Shown piece by piece: positions 9,721-22,071 of a stretch of 60,678 nucleotides of DNA. The DNA is from Nitrospira sp. (GTDB taxonomy: Bacteria; Nitrospirota; Nitrospiria; Nitrospirales; Nitrospiraceae), in the NCBI GenBank assembly GCA_029865345.1, contig JAOUHD010000002.1, positions 1 to 60,678 of the forward strand, written 5' to 3'. The notes beneath the pieces are model-generated. The model was not told where the DNA came from. It worked only from the letters and a program-made list of their open reading frames with translations, and searched no databases. The number at the start of each line of letters is the position of its first letter. Position 1 is the stretch's first letter. The position numbers were made by a program, and so were the translations under genes.

Positions 9721-9802
9721 CAGTTGAGAGGGAAAAGGCCACCTTTTCAGGTGGCCTTTCCGTTTCTTCTCTCAACGGGTGCGGCGCGGGTGCTCTCAAC
9801 TG
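9721..9802. terminator. Nested hairpin region, terminator-like
   Basis: GGAAAAGGCCACCT-tttc-AGGTGGCCTTTCC inside a larger CAGTTGAGAG (9721-9730) / CTCTCAACTG (9793-9802) inverted repeat. Confidence 0.6.
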
Positions 9803-9897
9803 GCGCATTCACCGAGCATCTCCCGCTATTTGTAATTGAATTGGTCCTGCATGCGCGGTGAGCGAGCACTGAGAGTACCCGCACCCCGCCTTGCTTC

Positions 9898-11193
<1,296 letters not shown>

Positions 11194-11223
11194 TCAACGG
11201 TTAATGGTTATCATGCGCCATCA

Positions 11224-11260
11224 TGCAAAGGGGGGCGGGTGGAGAACCCGTCCCCCTTTG
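11224..11260 (-). terminator. GC-rich hairpin between metK and ahcY
   Basis: GCAAAGGGGGGCGGGTggagaACCCGTCCCCCTTTGC. Confidence 0.6.
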
Positions 11261-11283
11261 CCAACATGCTACACCCAGGGCGC

Positions 11284-12432
11284 TTACAGCCCGGCGTCTT
11301 TGCGCAGCGCCTTCGTCTTGTCAGTTTTCTCCCACGTGAACTCAGGTTCGGTGCGACCGAAATGGCCGTATGAAGCGGTCTTTCTGAAAATCGGTCTTCG
11401 GAGCTTGAGATAATCGATGATGCCGCGCGGAGTCATGGGGAAATGTTTGCGCACGAGCTTATCGAGAATATCGACCGACACCTTTTCAGTGCCCTTGGTG
11501 TCGACGAGGACAGACACCGGATCGGCAACCCCGATCGCGTAGGCCAGCTGCACTTCACACTTGTCGGCCAAGCCGGCGGCGACGAGATTCTTGGCGATAT
11601 AGCGAGCCATATACGAGGCGGATCGGTCCACCTTTGTGGGATCCTTGCCTGAGAACGCGCCACCGCCATGACTGCCGTGTCCGCCATAGGTATCGACGAT
11701 AATTTTCCGACCTGTGAGGCCCGTGTCCCCCATCGGGCCGCCAACGACGAAACGACCGGTGGGGTTAATGTGATGCTTCACACTGGTTGCATCGTAGAGC
11801 CCTTTCGGCATCACGGGTTTAATGACCTTTTCCATGATCTCACGCTCAATCTGCTTGCTGGTGACATCAGGGCTGTGTTGCGTGGAGACGACGATCGTGT
11901 CGATCCGCACGGGTTTGCCGTTCTTGTATTCGACCGTCACTTGGGATTTGCCGTCGGGTCGTACCCACTTAAGAATATTCTTTTTGCGCACCTCTGCCAG
12001 CCGCTTGGTCAGTCGGTGAGCCAAGACGATGGGCATCGGCATGAGCTCATCCGTTTCATTGGTGGCGTAGCCGAACATCAAGCCCTGATCACCGGCTCCT
12101 CCGGAATCCACGCCCATCGAGATATCAGCAGATTGCTGGTGGATAGCGGTGAGAACCGAGCAGGTATGATAGTCGAACCCCCACGACGCATCGCAATAGC
12201 CGACGTCCTTGATGACGTCACGGATAATATCCGGGATTTCAACGTACGCCTTGGTTGAGATTTCGCCTGCTACCAGGGCGATGCCGGTGGTTAGGATGGT
12301 TTCGCAGGCGACGCGGGAATATTTATCCTGCGCAATGATGGCGTCCAAGATGCCGTCAGAAATCTGGTCGGCAATCTTATCCGGGTGTCCTTCAGTGACC
12401 GATTCTGAAGTAAATAAGAAATTGTCTCGCAT
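11284..12432 (-). CDS. metK: S-adenosylmethionine synthetase
   Basis: [42 protein letters not shown]. Confidence 0.98.
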   Translation of the reverse strand: MRDNFLFTSESVTEGHPDKIADQISDGILDAIIAQDKYSRVACETILTTGIALVAGEISTKAYVEIPDIIRDVIKDVGYCDASWGFDYHTCSVLTAIHQQSADISMGVDSGGAGDQGLMFGYATNETDELMPMPIVLAHRLTKRLAEVRKKNILKWVRPDGKSQVTVEYKNGKPVRIDTIVVSTQHSPDVTSKQIEREIMEKVIKPVMPKGLYDATSVKHHINPTGRFVVGGPMGDTGLTGRKIIVDTYGGHGSHGGGAFSGKDPTKVDRSASYMARYIAKNLVAAGLADKCEVQLAYAIGVADPVSVLVDTKGTEKVSVDILDKLVRKHFPMTPRGIIDYLKLRRPIFRKTASYGHFGRTEPEFTWEKTDKTKALRKDAGL

Positions 12433-12683
12433 GTGCCCCTCGTGGGTTCAGGTTTATGGAAAGCCAGCGTTGCTGTGTTTGCTGATTGTGGATGCGACGA
12501 GCGGTGCCGAGTGACAGACCCCGCACAAACCTTGGCAATTCTAGAGAGATCAGTCGGCTTTGTCCATCACTTCGATCGTAGGGGAAGAAATTTGTCATTC
12601 GCCGCTTGCTTGACTCAGGTTTTTGCGGACTTGTAACATACCCTCAGCAGCATGAGAATCTGCCGATGGCTGAGTAAGAGAGT

Positions 12684-13301
12684 TTGTTTGAAGTGACCAT
12701 GGCTATATTGACGGCAGACGAAGACCGTGCCCATCCGTGTATCAACATGACACTTCATCGAGCGGCGTTGGTTTTCACCTTCATGGCAGTCGGTGTGTTT
12801 TGCACGGCATTGTTCTCCGAGGCAGAATCACCCCAACCGAAGACACGGCCAGGCTTCGAGCGTGGCGTTGTCCAAGTTGGTGACGAAGCACCGAACTTTA
12901 TGTTGCGGGACCTTGCCGGTAACGTTGTAAGCTTGTCTCAGCTCAGAGGGAAAGTCGTCCTTCTAAATTTTTGGGCGACCTGGTGTGGACCATGCCGTGT
13001 CGAGATGCCGGCGATGGAACAGCTGTACCGTACGTTGCCGCGAAGGGAGTTCGAGATCTTGGCCGTGTCGACGGATCAACAGGGCGCTGCGGTCACCCGT
13101 CCGTTTCAGCGAGAAATGGGGTTCACGTTTCCCATTCTTCATGACTCGGAATACCGTGTAGGCCTGACGTACGGAGCCCGTTCGCTTCCGCTCACGTTTA
13201 TGGTCGATCGTCGAGGCATCGTGCGACAAAAGATTTTCGGTGCACGTGATTGGGGTTCTCCGGAGGCCCGTGACCTCATTCAAGAACTGATGAAGTCGTA
13301 G
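12684..13301 (+). CDS. TlpA/ResA-type thioredoxin-like protein
   Basis: GKVVLLNFWATWCGPCRVEMPAMEQL; true start may be downstream of the listed one. Confidence 0.9.
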   Translation: MFEVTMAILTADEDRAHPCINMTLHRAALVFTFMAVGVFCTALFSEAESPQPKTRPGFERGVVQVGDEAPNFMLRDLAGNVVSLSQLRGKVVLLNFWATWCGPCRVEMPAMEQLYRTLPRREFEILAVSTDQQGAAVTRPFQREMGFTFPILHDSEYRVGLTYGARSLPLTFMVDRRGIVRQKIFGARDWGSPEARDLIQELMKS

Positions 13302-13303
13302 CC

Positions 13304-14050
13304 ATGACACAATCCATCCCACAGATTTCGCTCATTGCCGCTTTTTCAGCGGGGCTCCTTTCGTTTGTGTCCCCATGCGTCTTGCCGTTGGTGCCGAGCT
13401 ATATTTCCTACATTACAGGCCTGTCCGTCGAGCAGTTGACCGATGCGTCTGAACGAGTGAAGTTTCGGAAGGCCATCGTTGTGAACTCCTTGCTGTTCAT
13501 CGGAGGGTTTTCATCGGTCTTTATTGCATTCGGGGCTTCAGCGAGTTTTCTCGGCCAGATCCTGATCACCCATCAAGATCTCATCCGTCGTGTCGGTGGC
13601 GTGTTGATTATCGTGTTTGGGCTCTATTTGCTCGGGATTCTGAACTTGAAGTTCCTCAAGATGGAGCAGCGGTATCAATTCCGTAATAGACCCGCCGGGT
13701 ACCTGGGGTCATTCTTGATCGGGGTTGCCTTCGCGGCCGGTTGGACTCCCTGTGTCGGGCCAGTGCTGGGGTCCATTCTTCTCTATGCCAGCACGACCGA
13801 CTCTCTTTTTAGTGGGGTCGTGTTGCTGACCTTTTACTCGTTGGGGTTGGGCTTGCCGCTGTTCCTCACGGCATTGGGGGTCGATCGGTTTCTGGCCTAT
13901 TTCAAGGAAGTGCGGGCGTATCTGTGGGGCGTGTCGACCGTGAGTGGAGTCCTGCTGATTCTCGTCGGCGTGATGATCTACGCCAATTCGCTGACGATGG
14001 TGACAAGCTTCTTGGAACGGTATGGGATCGGTTGGTATTTCGGCCAGTAG
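13304..14050 (+). CDS. ccdA: Cytochrome c biogenesis protein CcdA
   Basis: FSAGLLSFVSPCVLPLVPSYISYITG ... AAGWTPCVGPVLGSIL. Confidence 0.95.
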   Translation: MTQSIPQISLIAAFSAGLLSFVSPCVLPLVPSYISYITGLSVEQLTDASERVKFRKAIVVNSLLFIGGFSSVFIAFGASASFLGQILITHQDLIRRVGGVLIIVFGLYLLGILNLKFLKMEQRYQFRNRPAGYLGSFLIGVAFAAGWTPCVGPVLGSILLYASTTDSLFSGVVLLTFYSLGLGLPLFLTALGVDRFLAYFKEVRAYLWGVSTVSGVLLILVGVMIYANSLTMVTSFLERYGIGWYFGQ

Positions 14051-14175
14051 ATAGGCATCAGCTTTCAGCAACCAGTCGTCAGCTCACGAACAATCTGGAT
14101 CAAACCACTCCCATCTCCACTCATCCAGCGGAGATGCGGTATTGATTGCCGTATGTTGGCAGTTAACCGGCTAAA

Positions 14176-15177
14176 TCAGCACCAGGCACCGAGACGGCAG
14201 GCTGTAAAGCCTTGACCCAGTGTCGTGGCAGTAGAAGCGGAAGTGCTGAAAGAGTCGAGTGATGGAGGAATGCCGAGTGTACCCATTACTGTTGGAGCGA
14301 GCGATGGACTAACGGCCGGTCGGTTGCTTCGGACCATCCCTGGGCCTGCGTCGGAAAGGGGAACTGATTCTGATTTTTGCGCGAGGAGCGTATTCGGTTG
14401 GGCCCCACCGATTTTCTCAAGCAAGCTCTTTCCGGCTCCTGAGGCGGTACTGTTCGGATACTTGTCGACTAAGACGACGAGATTCTCCCTGGCCCAATCG
14501 TCGGCACCCATTTCATGGTACGCCTTTGCGATGGAGTACAGGGCTTCTGCGGCGATGGGCTTATCAGGATACGCCTTTAGGACTTGCTGAAACCGATGCG
14601 TGGCAGCAAGGTAGGAGCCTCGCCGGTAATAGAATTGTCCCACGAAGAGATGCATCTGTGCGATCCAATCATGGCATTCCTCGAGCTTCTGCAGCGCCTG
14701 GATGTCATAGCGGCTACCGGGGAACTCTTTTCTCATCTGCTCGAATGCAGTGATGGCATTGCGCATCGGTTCAGGATCACGATCGATGGTCTTCGCCATC
14801 TTGAAATGAATTTCCCCGATCCTAAATGCTGCGTACGGAGCCAGGACGTGATTGCGATGGAGCTCCAGAAAATGTTTGTATTCGACTAAGGCCTCCGCAT
14901 ACTCCTCTTTCTCGAAATAGGCCTCTCCCCGCTTCATGATGATGTTGGGGTGGTAGTGGTTCTCAACGGTATCTCCGAGAAAAATTTGCTCGTCTGTGCT
15001 GCTGAAGACCTTCTTGATCCCGCTTCGAACGTCACTTGTACCGATATCGCCGGCACACGACGTGATGAACAGGGAGCCGATACCGAGATAAACAGCCAGA
15101 CTGAGTCGGGATGATCGTGACGGTCGATGGGCAATGATTCCGATGGAATGAAGGGACATATTCTCAAAACATATCAA
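14176..15177 (-). CDS. bamD: Outer membrane assembly lipoprotein BamD/YfiO-like
   Basis: lipobox-like LFITSCAG and tetratricopeptide pattern (GEAYFEKEEYAEALVEYKHFLELHRNH). Confidence 0.8.
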   Translation of the reverse strand: MICFENMSLHSIGIIAHRPSRSSRLSLAVYLGIGSLFITSCAGDIGTSDVRSGIKKVFSSTDEQIFLGDTVENHYHPNIIMKRGEAYFEKEEYAEALVEYKHFLELHRNHVLAPYAAFRIGEIHFKMAKTIDRDPEPMRNAITAFEQMRKEFPGSRYDIQALQKLEECHDWIAQMHLFVGQFYYRRGSYLAATHRFQQVLKAYPDKPIAAEALYSIAKAYHEMGADDWARENLVVLVDKYPNSTASGAGKSLLEKIGGAQPNTLLAQKSESVPLSDAGPGMVRSNRPAVSPSLAPTVMGTLGIPPSLDSFSTSASTATTLGQGFTACRLGAWC

Positions 15178-15299
15178 GGATACGGGCTAAAAGCAATGCA
15201 GGAGCGGTTTGGTTGACCTGCCTCTTTCCACTCCCTATAATCCGGCCGAGCATCGCAAGTTTGAGTATTTTTGCGGGGAACGGACGGTGTCTAGCGGTC

Positions 15300-16292
15300 A
15301 TGATTCGTTCAAGAATCATTGGAACAGGTAGCTATCTCCCTTCCCGGATCGTCTCGAATGAAGAGATTGCTCCTACGTTAGGGGTATCCCCGGCCCGGAT
15401 CTACCGTCTGACCGGTATTCAGACACGTCATTGGGCCGGCGATCACGAGGCGTCTTCCGACATGGCCGTCGAGGCGGGACGTCGGGCACTTGATGCCGCA
15501 GATTGTCCGCCTTCTTCAATCGATGCCATTATTCTTTCCACCACCTCTCCGGACATGGCGTTCCCGTCGACGGCCTGCTTGGTCCAACGAGGATTGGGCT
15601 GCAAGCCAGTGGGGGCATTTGACGTGTCTGCCTCCTGCTCGGGGTTCTTGTACGGGCTCTCCATGGCACAAGCCATGATTCTGAGCGGACAGGCCAAGAC
15701 CTGTCTGGTTGTGGCCTCAGAGGTCAAGTCTCGGTCGCTCGATCCTCAGGATGACTCGACGGCGCTGTTGTTCGGCGACGGGGCCGGTGCTGTCATACTG
15801 CGGGGTGAAGAGGATGGCACGCCTGAGTGGCGAGGGATTCTGGGGATCAGGTTATATGCCGATGGAGCCCACCATGGACTCATTCGACTCCCCGGCGGAG
15901 GATCACGGCTGCCCTTGTCCTCCGACACGTTGCGTAAACGGGAGCACTCGCTTCGTATGCAGGGAGCGTCGCTCTTTCGGATAGCCATTCGCCGGATTGA
16001 ACAGGCTGTGCTGGAGATCTTGAAGGAATTCGGCGCCTGTCCAGGAGATCTTAAGCAGGTCGTTCTCCATCAAGCAAACGGTCGAATCTTGTCGCAAGTT
16101 GCCGAGCGCTTGGGTATCGATCAGGGGCGCTTAGCCTCGGTGATCGAACGCTATGGCAATACGTCCTCAGCCTCTCTTCCGATCGCGCTCGATGATGCGG
16201 TTCGCGGCGGGAACATCTCACCGAATGATCTGGTGCTGCTGGGCACTTTCGGCGGCGGAGTCACCTGGGCAACGGGTCTTCTCCGCTGGTAA
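15300..16292 (+). CDS. fabH: 3-oxoacyl-ACP synthase III
   Basis: Catalytic Cys region DVSASCSGFLYGLSMAQ, VVLHQANGRIL; start MIRSRIIGTGSYLPSR at 15300. Confidence 0.93.
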   Translation: MIRSRIIGTGSYLPSRIVSNEEIAPTLGVSPARIYRLTGIQTRHWAGDHEASSDMAVEAGRRALDAADCPPSSIDAIILSTTSPDMAFPSTACLVQRGLGCKPVGAFDVSASCSGFLYGLSMAQAMILSGQAKTCLVVASEVKSRSLDPQDDSTALLFGDGAGAVILRGEEDGTPEWRGILGIRLYADGAHHGLIRLPGGGSRLPLSSDTLRKREHSLRMQGASLFRIAIRRIEQAVLEILKEFGACPGDLKQVVLHQANGRILSQVAERLGIDQGRLASVIERYGNTSSASLPIALDDAVRGGNISPNDLVLLGTFGGGVTWATGLLRW

Positions 16293-16316
16293 CTCTAATA
16301 GATCGGGAGCGGGCGT

Positions 16317-18176
16317 TTATACCTTGCTTGTTTCGCTCAACTGAGTGGACACTCGCTTGCCGCCGCTGACTGGAAGTCGAACCACGAACCGACTCCCCTG
16401 AGGATGATTCGCTTCGACCCACACCTGTCCTCCATGTCCTTCAACGATATGCTTCACGATCGCCAATCCGAGTCCCGTACCTCCCAACTCGCGTGACCGG
16501 GCTTTGTCGACGCGATAAAACCGTTCGAAGACACGAGGCCTATCCTCTTCGGGGATACCGATTCCGGTATCGGCGACGCTGAGGTCGATCGCTCGGGCTG
16601 CTGGCTCGGCATTTCCGATCGGGGGAGCAAGCTTGGCGCCGACCGTGATGGTTCCTCCTTCCGGCGTATATTTGATGGCGTTATCGAGCAGATTGGTCAA
16701 GACTTGCACGAGCCGACCTTCGTCGCCCGCCACCGGAGGGAGCGACAGATCGACCGAGGTGACGAGACGGTGCCGTTTCTTATCGGCGATCGGTTTGATC
16801 ATGGACAGCGTCCGGTCGACGGCGGAACGCAGTTCAAGCGGCTCTTCCTTCAGTGAGACGCGGCCAGATTCGATTTTCGAAAGCTCAAGCAGATCTTCGA
16901 TGATCAGGTTCAGTCGATCGCTTTGTTTGAGGATGATCTCCAAGAATTTCACGGACGTCACGGGGTCGTCCTTGGCGCCGTCCAGCAGGGCTTCCACGTA
17001 GCCCTTGATGGAGGTGAGCGGTGTCCGAAGTTCATGGGAGACATTTGCCACAAAGTCCTTCCTGATCTTCTCCAGACGCCGCAGTTCGGTGATGTCATGA
17101 AAGACCAACACGATACAGGCTTCGCGTTCCCGTTCTCCCCCTGCTGGAGAAGCTTCGATCTGAAGACACCGCCCCGTTAGAGGCAGCACGATTTCATCTT
17201 CGCCCGGTACGCGTGATCGGAGGATGGTCGTGACCAGGTCGTTAAGCTGTTGATGGCGGAACAGCTCGGCGCAGGGGCGCCCTCGAGCTTCCACGCGCGA
17301 GATGCCGAACATCCGTTCCAACGCCGGGTTGATCTGCAACACGTGGCCGCGAGAGTCCAAGACCATGACGCCTTCGACCATTGATGTGAGTACGGCAAGG
17401 AGTTGGGCTCGATCTTCTGAGAGTTCGTCGATCTTGGCATGCAGCTGGCCTGCCATGTCATTCAGCGTCGTTGCTAAGAGACCGACTTCATCCTGGGCGG
17501 TTGTTCTGATGGGCATGGTCTGATGGCCGGAACTGAGTCTTCGCGCAGCCGATGCGATGTCCGAGAGAGGTCTGGTGATGTTGTGCGCCAACCAGACACT
17601 CAGGGGTAGGGCGACGAGGAACGCGACTCCGAGCGCGAGAAGAAGGTGCCGTTTCAATTCTGCAATCTCGCGGTCGACGATGGCCATCGGCAGGCCCACG
17701 CGCACGGCGATCGCCGCTGCCTCCTGAGGCTGACGTAGCAGCACCGCGCGATACATGGTGCGCTCGCCGGTGGTATGACGTGGGCGGATGTCCTCTCCCT
17801 GTCCCGTGGAAAAGGCCTGTTGGATTTCTGGCTGAGATGTGTGATTCTCAACAGCGGGCACGTCGGCATCTCGTACGGCGCTATCCGCGAGAACCGTTCC
17901 GTCTGCGGCGACCAGCGTCACACGGGCAGATGATCGGTTGCCGAGGTCACGTGCCGTCTCCTGCAAGGAGGAAGGGGTCGGAGGTGAAAACGATGAGTGA
18001 AACAGCGGCTGAAAGCCGTATTCAACAAGCTTGGTTTTTGCCTCCAGCGCATCAGCGAATTGCGCGAGGTACTGTTGCTCGAGGGCCTGGACCGTCATTA
18101 CGCCGGCGATCAGCAGCCCACAGGCGACCGCCACAAGCGTGCCAAGCGTCAATTTCCATCGAATCGACCACGTCAT
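16317..18176 (-). CDS. PhoR-like sensor histidine kinase
   Basis: HAMP, PAS, H-box VANVSHELRTPLTSIKGYVEALLDGA, ATPase GTGLGLAIVKHIVEGHGG. Confidence 0.92.
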   Translation of the reverse strand: MTWSIRWKLTLGTLVAVACGLLIAGVMTVQALEQQYLAQFADALEAKTKLVEYGFQPLFHSSFSPPTPSSLQETARDLGNRSSARVTLVAADGTVLADSAVRDADVPAVENHTSQPEIQQAFSTGQGEDIRPRHTTGERTMYRAVLLRQPQEAAAIAVRVGLPMAIVDREIAELKRHLLLALGVAFLVALPLSVWLAHNITRPLSDIASAARRLSSGHQTMPIRTTAQDEVGLLATTLNDMAGQLHAKIDELSEDRAQLLAVLTSMVEGVMVLDSRGHVLQINPALERMFGISRVEARGRPCAELFRHQQLNDLVTTILRSRVPGEDEIVLPLTGRCLQIEASPAGGEREREACIVLVFHDITELRRLEKIRKDFVANVSHELRTPLTSIKGYVEALLDGAKDDPVTSVKFLEIILKQSDRLNLIIEDLLELSKIESGRVSLKEEPLELRSAVDRTLSMIKPIADKKRHRLVTSVDLSLPPVAGDEGRLVQVLTNLLDNAIKYTPEGGTITVGAKLAPPIGNAEPAARAIDLSVADTGIGIPEEDRPRVFERFYRVDKARSRELGGTGLGLAIVKHIVEGHGGQVWVEANHPQGSRFVVRLPVSGGKRVSTQLSETSKV

Positions 18177-18181
18177 CCTGA

Positions 18182-18883
18182 TCAGTCGAGATCCCTGAGC
18201 TTATAGCCCAATGATTTAACGGACACGATGGCTCCTTCTAGGAGCGGCAGCTTTTGCTTGAGGCGGCGGATATGCACATCGACTGTTCTGGTTGTTCCGT
18301 AGTAGTCGTAACCCCACACGGCGCTGAGCAGGACTTCACGGGTCAACACACGGCCACGATGCCGAAGCAGATGCTCGAGCAGGCCAAATTCCTTTGCCGT
18401 TAACGGTACTTCGTGTTTCCCGAGGCTGACCTCATGCCGAGCCAGGTTCATGGTGAGCGCACCATAGAGGTGCAGATCTGGGCCATCAGCAGGGGCACGC
18501 TCGATACGACGCAGCAGCGCTTTGACACGCGCAACCAGCGCTTTGGGGCTGAACGGCTTGGTGACGTAATCGTCAGCCCCTAACTCCAGCCCGACAATCG
18601 TGTCCGATTCTTCCGCTTTTGCCGTGAGCATGAGGATCGGAAGCATGGCAGTGCTGGGCATGGAGCGGAGGCGTTTGCAGACTTCGAGCCCATCCATCTC
18701 GGGCAACATCAGATCGAGGACGACCAGATCGGGCTTCTCCTCTTTGACCTTCTTCAGCGCGTCGAGCCCACTGATCGCGGTGATCGGTCGAAACCCCTCT
18801 CTCTCCAAATAGTGTTTCACGAGCTGCAAGATGTCCTGCTCGTCTTCGACGATGAGCACTTTCTTGTGAGCGGAAATTCCCAT
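18182..18883 (-). CDS. PhoB-like winged-helix response regulator
   Basis: Receiver domain VLIVEDEQDILQLV plus OmpR-type C-terminus VDVHIRRLKQKL. Confidence 0.93.
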   Translation of the reverse strand: MGISAHKKVLIVEDEQDILQLVKHYLEREGFRPITAISGLDALKKVKEEKPDLVVLDLMLPEMDGLEVCKRLRSMPSTAMLPILMLTAKAEESDTIVGLELGADDYVTKPFSPKALVARVKALLRRIERAPADGPDLHLYGALTMNLARHEVSLGKHEVPLTAKEFGLLEHLLRHRGRVLTREVLLSAVWGYDYYGTTRTVDVHIRRLKQKLPLLEGAIVSVKSLGYKLRDLD

Positions 18884-18965
18884 AGGACGTCAGCGTACGG
18901 GGGAGGGGAGAGAGAGTCAAGCGGACAGGGGCTGCCGGGCAGGTGGCTCGCTCGGTGATGGCTGG

Positions 18966-19991
18966 TTATTTGTAGGCGATCGCCGCGCTCGATGGCCCAA
19001 CGAGATGGATGACCTCGACCCGTGTGAAGCCCACCTCGCTACACCACCGGCGGAAGTCTGCGCCGGAATAATCAAACGCGTCGCCGAATTCGATGAGCAT
19101 GTTGAGCGACATCAGCAACCCCTGCACATTTTCTCGACGGGCATCATCGATCAGTGCTTCGATGGCCACCAACGCGCCGCCCGGTGGCAATGCGTCGTAG
19201 GCGGCTCGGAGTAAATACATCTTTTTCTCCAGATTCCAGTCGTGCAGAATCATGCCCATTGTAATGATGTCTGCCTTTGGTAGCTGGTTCTTGAAGAAGT
19301 CGCCGGACGCCGTGCTCACACGATGTTCCAACCCAGCGGCAGCGACATATTTCTTCGCAATCGGTTCGACCACCGGCAGATCGAAGCTGATGCATTGCAG
19401 ATGGGCATGGCGCTTCGCGATTTCGATGCTGAGCAGACCGGTCGCGCCGCCGACGTCGCAAAGGGTCTGGTATTTTGAGAAGTCGAATTTCTCCGCGAAC
19501 GCCTCGAAGTTGAGGCGTGAAATGCCGGTCATGGCGTCCATGAATTGTTCCAGCCTAGGCAGATCCGAATAAAGTTCTTCAAACATTCCCTTCTGCCCAT
19601 GCTTCACCTCGTTCTGCGGCCGTCCTGTCCGCAACGCTTCCGGCAGATCATTCCAAAATTTGAACAGCCGCGCGTTGAGCATAACGAGAATTCCTCCGAT
19701 GTACCGCGGGCTCGCAGCATCGAGGAAGAGGGTGCCTTCTGCCGTATTGAAATACTTCGCATCGGGACCGTCACCATCACGACCGAGAAACTGCATCGCC
19801 ACGAGCGCATCAAAAAAATCGGGATTTGCGCGTGGGTGGAATTGCAATTCCTTGCCCAACTCCGCCCCTGTAAGACGGCGACCGCCAAGTGTCGTGAAGA
19901 GACCGACCTCCACAGCTGTGAGCAGCACCTTAGAGCCCCAAAAGCCAAAGGCAGTTTGCAAAATGGAGGAGGGATTTGGAGAGGGGTTCAT
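18966..19991 (-). CDS. SAM-dependent O-methyltransferase-like protein
   Basis: LCDVGGATGLLSIEIAKRHAHLQCISFDLPVV; hydroxyindole-O-methyltransferase-like layout. Confidence 0.85.
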   Translation of the reverse strand: MNPSPNPSSILQTAFGFWGSKVLLTAVEVGLFTTLGGRRLTGAELGKELQFHPRANPDFFDALVAMQFLGRDGDGPDAKYFNTAEGTLFLDAASPRYIGGILVMLNARLFKFWNDLPEALRTGRPQNEVKHGQKGMFEELYSDLPRLEQFMDAMTGISRLNFEAFAEKFDFSKYQTLCDVGGATGLLSIEIAKRHAHLQCISFDLPVVEPIAKKYVAAAGLEHRVSTASGDFFKNQLPKADIITMGMILHDWNLEKKMYLLRAAYDALPPGGALVAIEALIDDARRENVQGLLMSLNMLIEFGDAFDYSGADFRRWCSEVGFTRVEVIHLVGPSSAAIAYK

Positions 19992-20065
19992 ATGACAGTG
20001 ATCTCCTGCTGGTGGTTACAGGTCACCATTGATAATTTCGTCGCCGATCCGCTCGTTTCCTCATC

Positions 20066-20449
20066 TCAAACATCAACGAGCAGTCCGCAGATGTCAATAA
20101 ATACTCTGACGTTACCCGCGGTGTCCTTGCGCGCGACTGAAAAGATAAGGTTGGACTTGGGATCCGCGTAGAGCATCGCTTCTTGGCTTCCAAAGAACCT
20201 CGCGGGAAACTCTGGCTCGTCTATCTCAGACACACCGGTGAGCCCAATGGGATAGATACCGACTCTCGAACGTGTCGTCACGTGAACCGCGTAAAAGAGG
20301 GGTTGAGTCGGGTGCCCGAAACCATTGATGCCGAGAAATTTGACATCGAATCGTTTCCTGGCCGGCACGGTACAGACGACGACATCCTTGTTGCTTTCTC
20401 CATCACTCAGATTGACAACCGCTCCCGTCTGAAAAGGTCGTTGAGCCAT
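20066..20449 (-). CDS. Hypothetical protein
   Basis: 127 aa from internal start MAQRPFQTGAVV; no recognised family. Confidence 0.6.
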   Translation of the reverse strand: MAQRPFQTGAVVNLSDGESNKDVVVCTVPARKRFDVKFLGINGFGHPTQPLFYAVHVTTRSRVGIYPIGLTGVSEIDEPEFPARFFGSQEAMLYADPKSNLIFSVARKDTAGNVRVFIDICGLLVDV

Positions 20450-20930
20450 ACGAGGGATTCCTTTCATAAGAAGAAACAGCGAACAAAAGTTTTGACAGAG
20501 ATTGAGCGTACGAGGGGTGGTAGGGGGAGTCAAGTCAGCAGAGTGATGGCGGCACAAAGTGGGTCTGTTATTCAATGGCGTGAGCATGACTCCCAAGGGC
20601 GTTTTGGGCCGACACCTGTCCGGGTGGGATCGTCAAAATAGAATCCATATCGGTAGCATTATGGATGCCCAATGAGGAGGAGTGGGTGCGGTGACTTTGA
20701 CTATCAAGTATGCTGCAGAATCACTGTTGAATCGACAGATCAAGTTATGGGGTACTGAAAGAGTCGGTCGAGGCTCATGCGAGACCTGGAGTTGGCAAAG
20801 CAGTTTGTAAGGGCTAGGGTAATGGCGACGGCAATTCTGTTGACGAGGCCGGTGGATCTGACGTATCGTGGCTTACCGATCCGGGTTCATGACTAGATAC
20901 TGGATCTGAGCCTAAGGAGCTACGCTAACC

Positions 20931-21893
20931 ATGAAGATCTATCTTGCCAATCCCCGTGGGTTTTGCGCCGGTGTCGATCGGGCGATCGATATCGTGGATC
21001 TGTCGCTTAAGAAGTACGGCGCTCCAATTTATGTTCGTCACGAGATCGTCCATAGCCGTCATGTGGTGAACTCACTCCGGCACAAGGGCGCGGTCTTTGT
21101 GGAAGAGTTGAACGAAGTGCCTGAGGGGTCGGTCGTCATTTTTAGTGCACATGGCGTAGCGAAGTCAGTGTGGGAAGAAGCGAATCAGCGTCGTCTGCAC
21201 GTGATTGATGCAACCTGCCCGCTCGTGATCAAGGTTCATAACGAAGTCAACCGCGACTATACCCAGGGGTATGAATTAATTCTGATTGGTCACGCCGGTC
21301 ACCCGGAAGTGATCGGGACGCTAGGCCAGGTTCCAGACAAGTTTCATTTGGTGTCTTCGGTGGAAGATGTGGAAAAGCTACAGGTGGACAACACCGTCAA
21401 TCTGTCGTATGTCACACAGACGACGCTGAGTGTGGATGAATGTCGGGACATCGTCGGCGCACTGCACAAGCGGTTTGCAAACATCAAGGGGCCACATCAG
21501 GAAGACATCTGTTACGCAACGCAAAACCGGCAGAATGCCGTCAAGGAATTGTCTCGTCTGGTGGATGTCATTCTGGTCATCGGGTCACCGAACAGCTCCA
21601 ATTCCAATCGTCTACGCGAACTGGGGGAGCAATGCGGCATTCCGTCGTACCTGATCGATTCAGCTGCCGACATCGATCCTGCATGGCTGCAAGGGGCCAA
21701 GGCAGTTGGGATTGCGGCCGGTGCGTCAGCTCCGGAAATCCTGGTCACGGAAGTCGTTGCATTCCTGAGAGCGTCGGAACCGTCCGATGTTGAAGAACTC
21801 ACGGTGATTGAGGAAGACGTCGAATTTCTCTTGCCGAAGGAACTGGTCCAGATAGAATCCTCGAAAAAGCCGGTCGGTAGCATTGCCGGGTAG
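20931..21893 (+). CDS. ispH: 4-hydroxy-3-methylbut-2-enyl diphosphate reductase
   Basis: [35 protein letters not shown]. Confidence 0.97.
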   Translation: MKIYLANPRGFCAGVDRAIDIVDLSLKKYGAPIYVRHEIVHSRHVVNSLRHKGAVFVEELNEVPEGSVVIFSAHGVAKSVWEEANQRRLHVIDATCPLVIKVHNEVNRDYTQGYELILIGHAGHPEVIGTLGQVPDKFHLVSSVEDVEKLQVDNTVNLSYVTQTTLSVDECRDIVGALHKRFANIKGPHQEDICYATQNRQNAVKELSRLVDVILVIGSPNSSNSNRLRELGEQCGIPSYLIDSAADIDPAWLQGAKAVGIAAGASAPEILVTEVVAFLRASEPSDVEELTVIEEDVEFLLPKELVQIESSKKPVGSIAG

Positions 21894-21920
21894 CTGGCAG
21901 TGCCATCCACTCATATCCCC

Positions 21921-21949
21921 ACATGGCCCTATATATTGTAGGGCCATGT
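21921..21949. terminator. Hairpin downstream of ispH
   Basis: ACATGGCCCTA-tatattg-TAGGGCCATGT, 11-bp stem; no strong T tract. Confidence 0.5.
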
Positions 21950-22071
21950 TATCCATTCCACCACGCAATGTGTTTTGTTTTTGATTTCCAAAAACCCTTG
22001 TGGTACAAGGGCCGGAAACTTTTTGTTTCTCAAGCACGCGTCCTAATCTGCGCGTAACCGAGGGTGAGCTG

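Noticed and set aside
12433-12683. Possible SAM or SAH riboswitch upstream of metK
   Set aside because: I could not match a known SAM/SAH riboswitch core by eye; a covariance-model search would be needed.
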